Origin: Brassica napus | Lineage: Eukaryota > Streptophyta > Magnoliopsida > Brassicales > Brassicaceae | Length of the DNA: 64,000 nt | Direction of reading: 5' to 3' | NCBI RefSeq assembly: GCF_020379485.1 | Contig: NC_063451.1 | Span: 741,739 to 805,738 of the forward strand | In this document: in pieces, positions 11,090 through 22,600 of the stretch | Position numbering within the stretch: position 1 is the stretch's first letter | How the letters are laid out: each line of letters begins with the position of its first letter | Position numbers and translations under genes: made by a program | Notes under the pieces: generated by a model | Databases searched by the model: none | Told to the model about the DNA's origin: nothing | The model's input: only the letters and a program-made list of their open reading frames with translations

Positions 11090-12660
11090 TTAAACTGGGA
11101 ATAGGTCATTTTTTTTATTTTTCATTCTTAAATGCGTAGAGAGAAACAAAATGCAATTCAGAATAAATATGTCTAGGGAAGCAAGACCTCTCTCAACGTT
11201 TCTGGAATCCAATAACAAATTTAAGAATATGTTGGGAAACAATGAAGGGATTAAGGAAGCGAAACGTTTCTTAACATTTCCTGTTGTTTTACGCAGAAAC
11301 TCATTGTACTTTATTTGAAAATAAAACTTATCCACTTGAAGCTTCTCATAATCAGGGACTGAAGAACCTCCGAGCATTTGCTGAATGAATCTGAAGGAAA
11401 ACCAAAGGAGGATCTTAACCAAAATTTTTGAGACGTGAAATTTTCATCAACTAAAACCAAAGGATCATATAGTAGCAGGGCAAGATTTTACAAAAATCTT
11501 TAAGAACAGTAATCTTATTTCAAGACCTAAGCAAAATTCTCAACTACTTTCTAAAGAACATGATTAAATTATATCCGTTGACCTAATTCATATTAGGATT
11601 TGGTTCAGGGAATGTATCACTTGGTTCAGAAAAACTGGATTTGAAGATTATTTCACTACATTATAGTATTCTCTCAGGACATAATTTATTATGGTTATAA
11701 ACAAAATTCTTTTCCAAAACTTAAAAAGAAGAGGAGGCTTGTCATAAAGCTCATACAAAGCAACAATAACTACATTGAAGACCACCACTGTGTTGGCATA
11801 AATCAAGTTATTATTCAGAACAGATCGTGTTTAAGAAAACATAACTGTCGCAAAAGGTTAAGTAATGGTGGAATACAGAAAAAGAAACTACACCTTTGGT
11901 GAAAGTATCAAGAACTCCATTCCACTGGACTCGATACTTCGTGAAAACTTCTTTCTTGGCTTCCTTCTCTGACTCAAACATACCAAAATTCAGAATCTAA
12001 TGAAACAATAATGGGCATCACCAGATCCTGTGAAGAAATGTAGATGGAAATAGAATAGGTTACACATATTATTCTTTCTTTATTTCATTCAGACAGGATG
12101 GAAAGTAATATATATATATATACCAAACAAAATTTGATCTTTGATTTAATCTCTTATCTTGATGCATGGGAAGCTTCGGCCTATTTAGAGACTTGAAGGG
12201 TTAAGGAAAACAAAGCATTCTCTAATCACTCATTCCATCAACGTAGCTACCGAATACAAATGATCATAGATATCAGAAACAAAGACCTACCCAAGTGACG
12301 GCTTTGATTCTTCGTTTCAGCTAACAACGACAGACCAACTAAATAAATTTGGCTTTGAAGTGGATTCCTCCCCTGAATAATTTAATTTAAGATCATGAGC
12401 TCCTATGAAGTTGATAAACAGTGTTAAAACTCTAAATAAATAAAAATGGTCCATGATATACAGACTCATAAAAATGGTTTTCATCAAATAACAAAGTTAT
12501 ATAAGAGAGAAGAGTTATGAAGAGAAAGAGAATAAACAGGGGTAGTTGTTCACATGCGTTATATCATAGACATTGAGATGAACCTGTGTAACGGCATCTC
12601 CCCTCTTCTCTTCACTCCCTCAATTGAGCCTGAGCTCAAAGTAGGCAACTACATTTTTAC
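11090..12660 (-). other. Possible further exon relics in the Helitron, unidentified
   Basis: Two minus-strand stretches look like old exons. About 11400-11330 reads IQQMLGGSSVPDYEKLQ after a ccttcag acceptor. About 11990-11893 reads EVFTKYRVQWNGVLDTFTKG before a GTGTAG donor. I do not recognise either family. They may be later exons of the RPA1-like gene or of another captured gene; the rest of the stretch is AT-rich with no signal. Confidence 0.3.
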
Positions 12661-12997
12661 TCACAATTGTAACTTGTAGTATCTCAATTAATAGTCACGG
12701 TCGATTCATCCCTTTCTTCCTACGACTCTCCAAGACCAAAAAAAAAAACAATTTTGAAATTTCATCAAATTAGATAGAATATGTATTATCTCATTCGAGA
12801 CAGAATCAAACTCGAATCTCGAAGTTCCTTACTCAGAACACTACATATCAGTGGGTCTGCTTCAGTTCTAAAGTAAGAAGTTGACAGCAGGAATCCAAAA
12901 CTTTTTAACATATTTTTAGGTCTTTAAAGGAATACAAATACCTTAGCGCAAAAACACACTTACCCTTCCACCGAGAATCCACGAGCTCAGAACTTAC

Positions 12998-13759
12998 AGC
13001 ACGTAGGAAGTTGTCGAGTTTGTAAACTGATCCTCACTTCATTTTAGGCAAATATTTTTGAATACGTCCTGGCGAAATGAATCCTTGAATAACAGTTCCC
13101 TGCGAAGAATAACATAAGCAAAACCACAATAAGTAAGTGAGGAACGGTTTGAAGTAAATAAGTGGGAACTAAATAACTACGTTTTGGAGATTTCATGTAC
13201 CTGTTCGTCGATGAGCTAAATAAGTGGGAACTAACAATGTTTTATATGCAAACGAAAAAGTGATAAGCGTTGAAGTAGATAGAGATAAAGCAAGAAAACA
13301 AACACCTCAGTGGTGGTCCAAGTTCTAAACACGTTTATTTTCATCCATTTTTTTTTAAACAGAGCAAACAGATCATTGGTGGTAGTAATCTTAAACTCGT
13401 TTAAATTCATCAAATCTATAAACAGATAGATTACGAAGATTTCATGTAAGTGGGAACTAACTATGTTTTTTATTAAATAAGTGGGAACTAAAAACCAAAT
13501 TTTTTTAGAAGATTGAAGATTGGAACTAATTTAAATAAGTTGGAACTAAAAGTAAAAAAATTGAAGATTTCATATAACCTTTTCATCGATGAGGAGCATC
13601 TCCAGGCCAATAAGCGTCGGGGTTCCAAGCCTCCCAGAAGTGGATCAGACGGAAGTGCAGTTGAGTTTCGTGGGTACCTAGAGAGATATCTCTGAAGAAC
13701 ATGACTTCTTCATCAGAAGCGGATGAGACAGGGGACTTTTCAGTTGGTTTCGTCGCCAT
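12998..13759 (-). pseudogene. RPA1-like (OB-fold, replication protein A large subunit-like) remnant
   Basis: Exon 1 (13759-13579) starts MATKPTEKSP and continues VMFFRDISLGTHETQLHFRL, IHFWEA, then after a frame change LIGLEMLLIDE, ending at donor GTTATA. Exon 2 (13099-12998) starts after ttcgcag and reads GTVIQGFISPGRIQKYLPKM, then a TGA stop, then GSVYKLDNFLRA before donor GTAAGT. This is the N-terminal OB fold of the plant RPA1-like family that is amplified in crucifers and often linked to Helitrons. The frameshift near 13620 and the in-frame stop show it is not a working single-stranded-DNA-binding protein. Downstream OB folds were not identified. Confidence 0.7.
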
Positions 13760-14241
13760 GGATTGAGATTAGAGCGGTTCTAGGGTTTAGGTTTGTACAA
13801 AGAAAGAAGTTGAGTATATAAAGAAGCAGGAGAAGAGGGAGCTGAAACGAAATCATAATGAAGAAATTGATTGATCGAAGTTAAGTGGAGTATTGATTGT
13901 GTGGAAGACGAAGAAAAGAGGGAGCTGATACGAAAGCAGTCGCTATGGTTTCAAGCGTAGAAGACGAAGTGGTAGGAGGTAGATCCTCGTGACTTCTGTC
14001 GTCGGGCTCCTTTCATTTTTTTAGATTTCGGCGTATGAAAAATAAAGCCTAGACATAATGCAAATGAAGCCCAGACGTAAACCCACTCTAAATAATAGAT
14101 TAATTTGAAGCCCAGACGTAAGCCCAGACGTAAGCCCAGAAGCCCGTCTGACGTGTCGAAATGAAATGTTGTGATTGGAGGAATATTTTTAGTGACGTGG
14201 ATAGCTTAATATCAAAGGATATCTGGCTTTTAGTATTGTGA

Positions 14242-15284
14242 TTAGATCCTTTCTCCGCGCTACGCGCGGATAATATATTTAAATTTATTACATTTATTAT
14301 TTTTTATTTGTATGTGAATTTTTGTATGTTAAATTATATATATAACTAATTTTTAAATTTGATTTTTTTTTATATTTTTAATTTGAAGTAAGCATTTCTA
14401 TTATATGTAACATAATTAACAAATAAAATATGAAGAATCAAGTTCGAGATTTTAGAGTTATGTAAAAAAAAATATAATTATGTATAGAACATAAATTATC
14501 TTAGTTTAAAAGATCGGAATCTCATCTCGAATAAATTCACGAAAAGAAAAAGTACTCTAATAACCTACTTAAAATATAAAACCCCATTTTCAAAAAAAAA
14601 ACGTACTTAATAATATTTTTTTACATGTAATAGTTGAAAACTGACAATTGAATATCGATCTAGAATATTATTTTAATATATCTAATGGTAAAATATTAAT
14701 TGTAATAAACAAATTTTGAATTTTGTAATATTACATGAATTAGAAGTCTTTAAAATCTAAAATCTATTTTATTAACATGATATATTTTTTATTAATTTAT
14801 TATTTTGATGTTACAAAATATTGCTTTAGTTTTATTTGTATATTAATTTTTTTAATAATTTAGTTTCTTTTTAAGTAATTTTAAAATTATTAATAATATA
14901 ATATATTTAAATTATTTATTTAAATATATCCAAATATGAAATAAAGATTTATTTAAATATATCGCAAAGGCTTAACCTTTATTTCATTGTCTTTCTCTCT
15001 CTAGGAGCATAGCCCCCGCGCAAGCACGGAGCCGTGTATATTGTTGATGTGTTGTGTAATTTTGTGTATGGGATTTTTTTGTTTGTTCTTTTTTTAATTC
15101 TTGTTTTTCCGTATTATTTAAAATGGTGGCGAATGGAACAGTAGAAGTCACACAACTTGATTAGATTGATATAAGAATGACCAGAGAATTCATATGTGTT
15201 GATATTTTCGTATCTTATCTTCGTAATGATTTAATTGACCATTAGTTTTATTAGCATTTTCATTTTCAAAAGCTGATGTTTATG

Positions 15285-15321
<37 letters not shown>

Positions 15322-15890
15322 GGTGGGGGTGGGGGGGGGGTTAGTGTTTACTTAGGTAATTGTAAGTTTATTGTTTTATTAGCATTTTCATTTTCAAAAT
15401 CCGATGTTTATGTGGGGTGGGGGGGGGGGGGGGGGGAGGGGGTTAGTGTTTACTTAGGTAATTGTAAGTATATAAATTAAATAGTGTAAGAAAAATGATA
15501 TTAAATTCGTATTTAAAAGTTTAATAATTTACACTAACAATAAATTAAATTATTTTTCGTATTTTACCCAAAACAAAATTTAAAAATATAGAATTGTAAT
15601 AAGCTGTTATTTTAAGTTATAACTCTAGAAAATATTTAAATTATATAGTTACAAAATTATTTAATTTTATAATTTTTACTGGACTTTAAAATTGATTTGT
15701 GGTAGATAAAAAAGTCTGAAATAGACGACCAAAAAAATTGAATTTGGTATAGTTCTATGGCAGTTGAACAAAAGAAAATATAGTTTTATGGTCCAATATA
15801 ATGATTAAGTAAAAACTGAGTTTTAAAATCTGTAGTTTTCGATCAAGTTGCACAATGATTTTGTACAAAAGGAAAAGGAGCAACCTAAAG
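14242..15890 (-). mobile_element. Helitron remnants between two 3' ends, with poly-G tracts
   Basis: On the minus strand one Helitron ends at 14242 (hairpin CCGCGCGTAGCGCGG, then CTAA). Another possible 3' end is at 15001 (CTAG, preceded on that strand by GGGGGCTATGCTC and a GC stem). The DNA between is AT-rich without coding signal. Boundaries of the individual units to the right are not resolved. Confidence 0.45.
15248..15475. repeat. Tandem duplication containing two long poly-G tracts
   Basis: A segment starting tttattagcattttcatttt is present twice in tandem, from about 15248 and again from about 15375. Each copy holds a long G run (15286-15340, interrupted by t, and about 15414-15442) followed by ttagtgtttacttaggtaat. 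The G runs lie on the plus strand in otherwise very AT-rich DNA and can form G-quadruplexes. Confidence 0.85.
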
Positions 15891-17059
15891 TTTTTTTCTG
15901 CGCTACGCATAAATTACATATTTAAATTGATTCGAATTTCATTTATAATAATTATATAATGTGTTTGGTTCTAATTTTTTTTTTTTTTTTTAATCTTTAG
16001 TTTGGTCAAGTATTATTCTAATACTTAATTAATTTCCTACATTACTTTTAACTTTTTTGTTCAATATAACAAAAAGCTTATCTACTCTATTGAAATAGAG
16101 TCACTAAAAAACATCTAATACGCAAAGTCATATTAAGACCATTTCCTTAAAGATTTAATATCACTTACTTGATTATTTGCAATAATCAAATAAATATATC
16201 GCATTTTATGAAAATATGCATAAATAATCTTTTTTCATCAACATAAGCTATATTAATCCTAGTCAGATTTCGAACTCGAGAGCCGGCTTGGTATAACCAG
16301 ATAAAACGGTGACCTAGTTCATGTGTTGTTTATAAAATATACCATTATAAATATTTGAAATGTTAATAATTCATAATGATAGTAATATAAATTTTATTTT
16401 AAAATCAAAGTACTATATAAATTAAAATGACTAAATTATATTAAATAGGCAGATTCACCGTTAAACAGTTTAAAATCGTAAACTATGTAATATTTTTATA
16501 CAAAATGAATTTTTAACATATGTTAAACTTTTATATCAACAACTATATATTAATCTTTTCTGAAACTCACAATAATATATTATCTAAACATAATTATATA
16601 GAAAATATAATAGTCTATAGCTAACTTTTAGTTTATCATTAAAAATAAAATGAACTTTTTTCTTAAAACAAAAAAAAAACATTTCCATTTTAACTAATAT
16701 CTGTATAATTTTGTCATTTTGTGGTAAATTAAGAATTTAGCTTTCCCATATTTTTACTTTTTAGCACAAAGTTTTTGTTATTATAAATTAGGTTCCTAAT
16801 CTATGAAACCAAAAATGAAATCATCCTGAAGATTAGTAATTTAGTTTGATGTTCATTTCTTATCTGTCGTTTAATTAAAAATCAGTAATGTATAGTTTGA
16901 TATTCTTTTTTTTGGTGTCATTGACTTTCTTCCCTCTTATGTGGTGTGATATACTATAGCTTTTTATGTTTTTTTTTTAATAATTTTTGAAGCTTTAGAT
17001 AATATCTACGAAGTTTGTTGAAGTATATTTTTATTGATGATGTTGACGCGAGTGCTAAG

Positions 17060-18088
17060 TACTAAATTTTATGTGCTGTTTTGGTTTAGCTTCACCGTTT
17101 TCACCCAATATTCGTCTCTTTCTAGCAAGTCCTCCAAACATAGCAGCTTGGACTTCTTTCTAAGCCATCTCTACTTTGTCTTCTCCATCCGACTCATCAT
17201 TACTTTCTTAAGGAAGCAAAGTGTTCACAAACCGGAGTTGCATTCCACCATCTTTTGATATAATTGTGGCAGATGTTTCGGGCATGAGCTGCCATTTAAT
17301 CTTCTGTGAAACCTGGTTTCTTCAGCTCGCCTTTTGCCCCTCCATATCTACGATCTTGTCTTTTTGCATCATGTTCTATGGCAGAGTGAAATAAATCTGA
17401 ACCAAAAATATTAAATACGGTCAGGTCATTCAGCTTCCAACTGCTAAAAGTACAACAGATGGATCCTCAAAATTGACAACAAACAGTTGTTTCTGAGCTG
17501 AAAACAATGGAAACCAGCAAAATCACCTGACTGTAAGAACTGGAGAGCAAACCTGACTGTAACTTGCAAAACTTCTCTTGATCCGAAGCATTTTTCTGTA
17601 TGTGTCTTCATTCCCATGATGCACCTCATACTTGTGACATTTGGCCTTCAGAAACCTCTTTGGTTTTTTCATAAACATTCATAGCTGACTTGGCCAGACC
17701 GTAATCCTCTTCTAGCTTGGTTTATTGAAGGTATAAGGTCCTGTCAGCATCTGATGGGGCTTGAAAGAAAGATAGGAGAAGTTAGATCTAGCACAAAACG
17801 ATAGATTACACAAAACAACCTTTTAACCAGAAACAATGCGTCCAAAAGATTGATTAGATTACCATTGAAGCATCATACTCGAACAAACTCTGGCACGCTC
17901 CAGCTTTGTCTTACCCATATGTCTTTCACATGGGGATACTTGAATGTCTTGACGCCTCTTTCATACACCTTGAAAGCATCTTCGAAATAGTTATTTTCCT
18001 CAAGAAGGAACGTGAGAAAATGTACACAGAAGACTTCTGTTTTGTTTGAAGAAAACCTTTCTCGAATCCATTTCACAATGGTCTCCAT
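17060..18088 (-). pseudogene. SYF1/XAB2-like gene fragment, copy 2 (longer, internally deleted)
   Basis: Read on the minus strand: 18088-17875 encodes HFLTFLLEENNYFEDAFKVY then ERGVKTFKYPHVKDIWV, a HAT repeat of SYF1. After a deletion, 17760-17700 gives the APSDADRTLYLQ block and LEEDYGLAKSAMNVYE. Another deletion brings 17640-17560 HKYEVHHGNEDTYRKMLRIK, and 17390-17290 the MMQKDKIVD block with KGELKK-type residues. The 3' part down to about 17060 parallels copy 1. Introns are partly retained. Stops (after YLQ, and before MAA) and deletions make it a pseudogene. Compared with copy 1 it reaches much further upstream in the gene, so the two Helitrons hold overlapping but different captures. Confidence 0.75.
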
Positions 18089-18105
18089 AGCTCGTCTATA
18101 TGCAT

Positions 18106-18208
<103 letters not shown>

Positions 18209-18899
18209 ATCTTCATTCTTACTTTTGCTCCTTTAAAGTAACCATCTCTGCAGAAATAATCCAAGTTGATCATGGAACCAAATACAAACTGATTGGTGAA
18301 AAAACGGTTCTTTTAAAAGAAAGAAACCAACTCCCAATAGTTTTCTTGGATCCACCAATTAATGACCCTTGAACACTAATATACCTGAATCTCCCCACTT
18401 CGCCGTGATAATATGATTCTCCATAAATCTAACAAAAATGAAGATACATCACATAACTTAGCCACATACATAAAAAACATCTAACAAAAATCAGATGAAA
18501 CAGAGTGAAGGACATAACCTTTGGATATACAAAGCCATAATTAAATATGGCTGATTTTCTGTTGTTGTAAATGATTGGCTGTTGGACCAAGAAACCATTA
18601 ATCTGTGATAGAACATTATGAAATCGTTAACACATTAATTCATCACCGATTCATAGACACAGCATCATCCAGTTCTGATATGAGTTTATAAGCAATTAAA
18701 TAACTGTGAAGTAGAAAATTAAGAAATACATAAACTGAGAATATGGCTAACCTTTTGTCGGTGAAGAGCAGGTCAAAAACAAAACATGGTCATGTGAAAC
18801 AAACATACCATAAAGATCATTGTAAATAATTTAGATTTCAGCTACACAAAAAAATAAGAAAGAACAAAAAACAATAAGAACAGAAAAAATCAAAGGAGA

Positions 18900-19253
18900 T
18901 TAAGATGTGACTGAAGCCAAGGTTGTATTTGTGGTGAGTGACCCTGTAGTTCTTCGTGAAGAAGCTGCGATAAATCCTTGCATAACTGGATGTGGCTGAT
19001 TGATAAGAGTAGAAATATAAGCGGTGGAGAAATTGACTGAGTTAAGAAGCTCAGGCGGCTTTTACTTGATTTCGAACATCCGAAAAATCAACGCCGCCTC
19101 CTCGGACACTCTGGGAACAACATCTTCAAAGAGAACGGCTGTAGATACGTCGATGGTGGATGTTTTTTTGTAACACATGAACTGATCTTGAGCTCGGTTA
19201 TATATAGGTGTAGTTTGGATGAAGGTGAAGCGTTTGGATGTCATACGGGAGGA
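18900..19253 (-). pseudogene. Gene fragment, possibly OB-fold/DUF223-like, captured in the Helitron
   Basis: The minus strand gives VLFEDVVPRVSEEAALIFRM, then a stop, then KPPELLNSVNFSTAYIS and VMQGFIAAS. The order 'FEDV ... FRMFE ... MQGFI' recalls the start of crucifer RPA1/DUF223-like OB-fold proteins, where a QGFI motif follows the first strand block, but the match is weak. It lies just inside the Helitron 5' end, the position the RPA1-like remnant has in the other element. It has at least one in-frame stop. Confidence 0.35.
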
Positions 19254-19641
19254 GAAGTTCTACAGAGTTTTGATGGGCAATTTTAATGGAGGAAGCTGTT
19301 ATACTATTCAATTCAAAATTGAATAATCTGGCTTTGAATCTTTACCTTCATGGTTGCGGTTCAGCTATACACTTGAAAGGGTTTGGAAACCTCGAGGAAG
19401 ATGGAGGCCGGAGGGTGATGTTTGGGCTGAGTGAGAGAATAATAGCATTTATTTACTTAAATGGCCCAACATCTAGCCTGTTTATTTGGGCAGTTCAGCT
19501 CGACCGTAGAACGCAGTCTCTTCCGATTGGTTAAAATTAAATGTCTACGTGGAGACAGATAGAAACTCTCTGGTTGGTCCGAATTACTGATCCTACGTGG
19601 CACGCTCCCTGCTCACCATATCCGGCTTTTAGTATTGTAGA

Positions 19642-22600
19642 CTAGATTTTTTACTCGCGCTACGCGCGAATCTGCTTTAATAATTTAATTTAATTTTAAA
19701 ATATTATTTGATTTCCTATTTACATTTTTTTTATAAATTGTTATTTTTGAACTTAGCTATTTATTTGTTTGTATTATAAAAGTAAAATTACTGTTACTAA
19801 AGTATTTATAGTTTCTTATAAGTACATAATTTTAATATCACATAGATTATACTATGCTATACACTACTATGAATACTTTATTAATAATTAGTTTTATTTT
19901 TTAATAATATTAAGATAATATAATAGAAAATTGTTTTATATACATTTTTCTACGAAATTTATTTAAAGTGTGCTTTATTATTTTTCATAGTTAAGTTTTT
20001 ATACAATTTTACCATTTAAATAACTAATATTTAGATATCAGTTTGTTTGTATACGTAAATGTATAAATGTATTTATAAACATGTGTATATTGTTTCTTAA
20101 TTAAAAAATTAAAAGCGTCATATAGATTGTTCCATGCTTATTAACTAATACAACATTGTTATAAATATTTTATTATAGTTTTATATGTATTTCTATTTGA
20201 ATGACATAAAAGATTAATCCTTATGCAATATATCTAACTTTTTTGTATTTACCAAATTTTTAGAATGAATGTATTATTATATACTTATTTTATGCATATT
20301 TGTATTTAAAATACTCTTATTTAATTCTTTTAAATGCATATCTAATAGTTTTATACGTATATTTAGGTCTAAATCATAATAAATATTTTGATCAAATTTA
20401 AATAATAGTAACTATCTGTTTGTTAGATATAAGAAAAGGAGAAAAAAAAAATATATATATATATAAAATTTATGCTAATATTAAGTAATATTTTATTTAT
20501 TAAAATAAAAAATAAAAATCTAAAAAATTAAATATATCTCCTACTTGATACAGTTACAATATAAATTAGTGGTGGGATTATGATGTTTTAGCGGTTCACA
20601 AAATGTTTTCCCTGATTGAGAAGTTACTTTTCTCGGAAAAGGGTTACCATGTACTTCGATTTATTATTATTAGTGACCTAATTAAAAAAAAAATATTTTA
20701 GATAATAAAAAAATTTAGGTATATTTCATAAAAACATGTTTGGTTAGTTAAATGAATATTTGGATTAAGACTTTTTAAAAACAATTATCTCAAAATTTAT
20801 TAAAATCTAATTGTTGATGAGTAAATAACTATGTTAATTTATTTAATTGATAAAAGGCAATTCAAAATCATATAAACAAACTGTTTAATCAACAATATGT
20901 GTATTAATTGTGGATTATTCTTACCACATTTTATTTTTAATATAACTTTGTAAGCTTATTATAAGCCAAAAATTAGCCCGGTAAGAAAGAAACGAAAATT
21001 GACCAATGTTTTTAAGAACCTTTTATTATAAAATTAGATGATTTTGTAGCCAACACCAATATAAAAATACTAAAATTTTATTTTTTACTTATTTGATTAG
21101 GTTAATTATTTTAATATTAATTATATATTTTATTTTTATGTATATGCTATTTTATGTTTTGACATACTTTATGAATTTTTAAAATAAATTTTAGTGTTAT
21201 GTTTTAAGATAGTTAGCATATATATCAAGTTAGTTAATTTTAGTTCATATTTTGAAATTAATTTATAGATTTACTTTAGAAATATTAAGATTTATAAAAA
21301 TATTAAACAATGATACTGATTTGGAATATTTTTCGTATTTTTATTTATATATGAATATTTTTAATAGTATATACTCCTTATCGTAATATTGGCTGTGGAC
21401 ATAATTTATTTTTTTCTTGTTAAACTCTTTTTATGTTAAGTTTTCAAGAATTTAGCATAAATACCAATCTAATTTTTAAGATAATTAATACATTAGTTAA
21501 TTTATCATTTTTGTAATTTTGTATTTATTTTTATTTTACTTTCACATACATGATTATTAGAACATTTTTTTTATGTTGATTTCTTTTTTAAAATGTTATT
21601 TTTGTTCGATAAAATTTTATTTTTAATTTTCAAATATTTAGTTTAAAAATAAAGTTAATTATTTCTCGCAAAAAAATTTAAACTTATTTAATTTAATTTT
21701 GAGAGAAATAAAATATCTGAAATTTTATATTTAAAAATATCAAATTAACATTTTGAGAATACATATTATTAATAATAATTTTAGCTTCTATGTGACCACT
21801 TTAAATAACATATAGCCTCAATTTTAAAATCATATTTTCTGTAGATTCATATTTTCTTTATTATATCAAATTCTTTTATTTTTTAATATTATATTTTGTA
21901 CGTAAAATTTATGTTATTCTTCCAAATATTTAGTTTATATATCAATATGATTCCTTTAATGATTTTGGCTTTTTCTAAATTTTACATTGATTATAAAAGA
22001 AACAATTTTTGAAAGTTCTATAAGTAATATATAAAATGGTGATTAACATATTTTTCTTGGTGCTTCACGATAATATATGGATATTCTCAATAATTTACGG
22101 CATCAAATTATATATAGTATATGTTATTTGTAAATATTTTCAGTTATTTCTGTTTTTTAAAGCATATAGTCCATATCATATTAAATGTTACATACATAAT
22201 TATATTTTTAGTAATAATATGCGATCAATACCAATTCATATAAGGTACGTGAACAATCTCTTATTATATTAAGTTTTCAATAATTAGTTACAAATATCAA
22301 TCTAACTTTAAAGATAAGTTTTACAAATTTTAATTTATCTATTTATAGTTTTGTGCTGATTTTTATTTATTTTAACATACGTGATTATTTATAAATATGT
22401 TTTATAAAACTTTGTTTCTTTTTGAATATTTTTATTTTTGTTAACTTTTTGTTTAATTTCAAATATATAATTATTTTATATATCAAGTTAATTATCTTTA
22501 ATAATATTTTTATTTACTTTATCAAATTAAGATGCTGACTTTTAGATTATTATAATGATATTTTTAAATTCTATGTGAACACTTAAATAATATATATATC

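Larger units (their letters stand above)
10072..14241 (-). mobile_element. Helitron carrying the RPA1-like remnant
   Basis: The minus-strand 5' end is TCACAATACTAAAAGCCAGA at 14241, directly abutting the CTAA end of another Helitron. The 3' side is a GC hairpin at 10091-10076 (GCGCGTAGCACGG on the minus strand) joined to SYF1 copy 1; a clean CTRR end is not visible there. Near the 5' end, cagacgtaagccc is repeated in tandem (about 14070-14135). The interior holds RPA1-like exons, further unplaced exon-like pieces and AT-rich filler (10100-11050, nothing recognisable). Confidence 0.55.

Noticed and set aside
22036..22272. Hydrophobic 78-residue open frame
   Set aside because: Located in about 80% AT Helitron repeat DNA; Ile/Tyr/Phe-rich composition is that expected from AT-rich noise.
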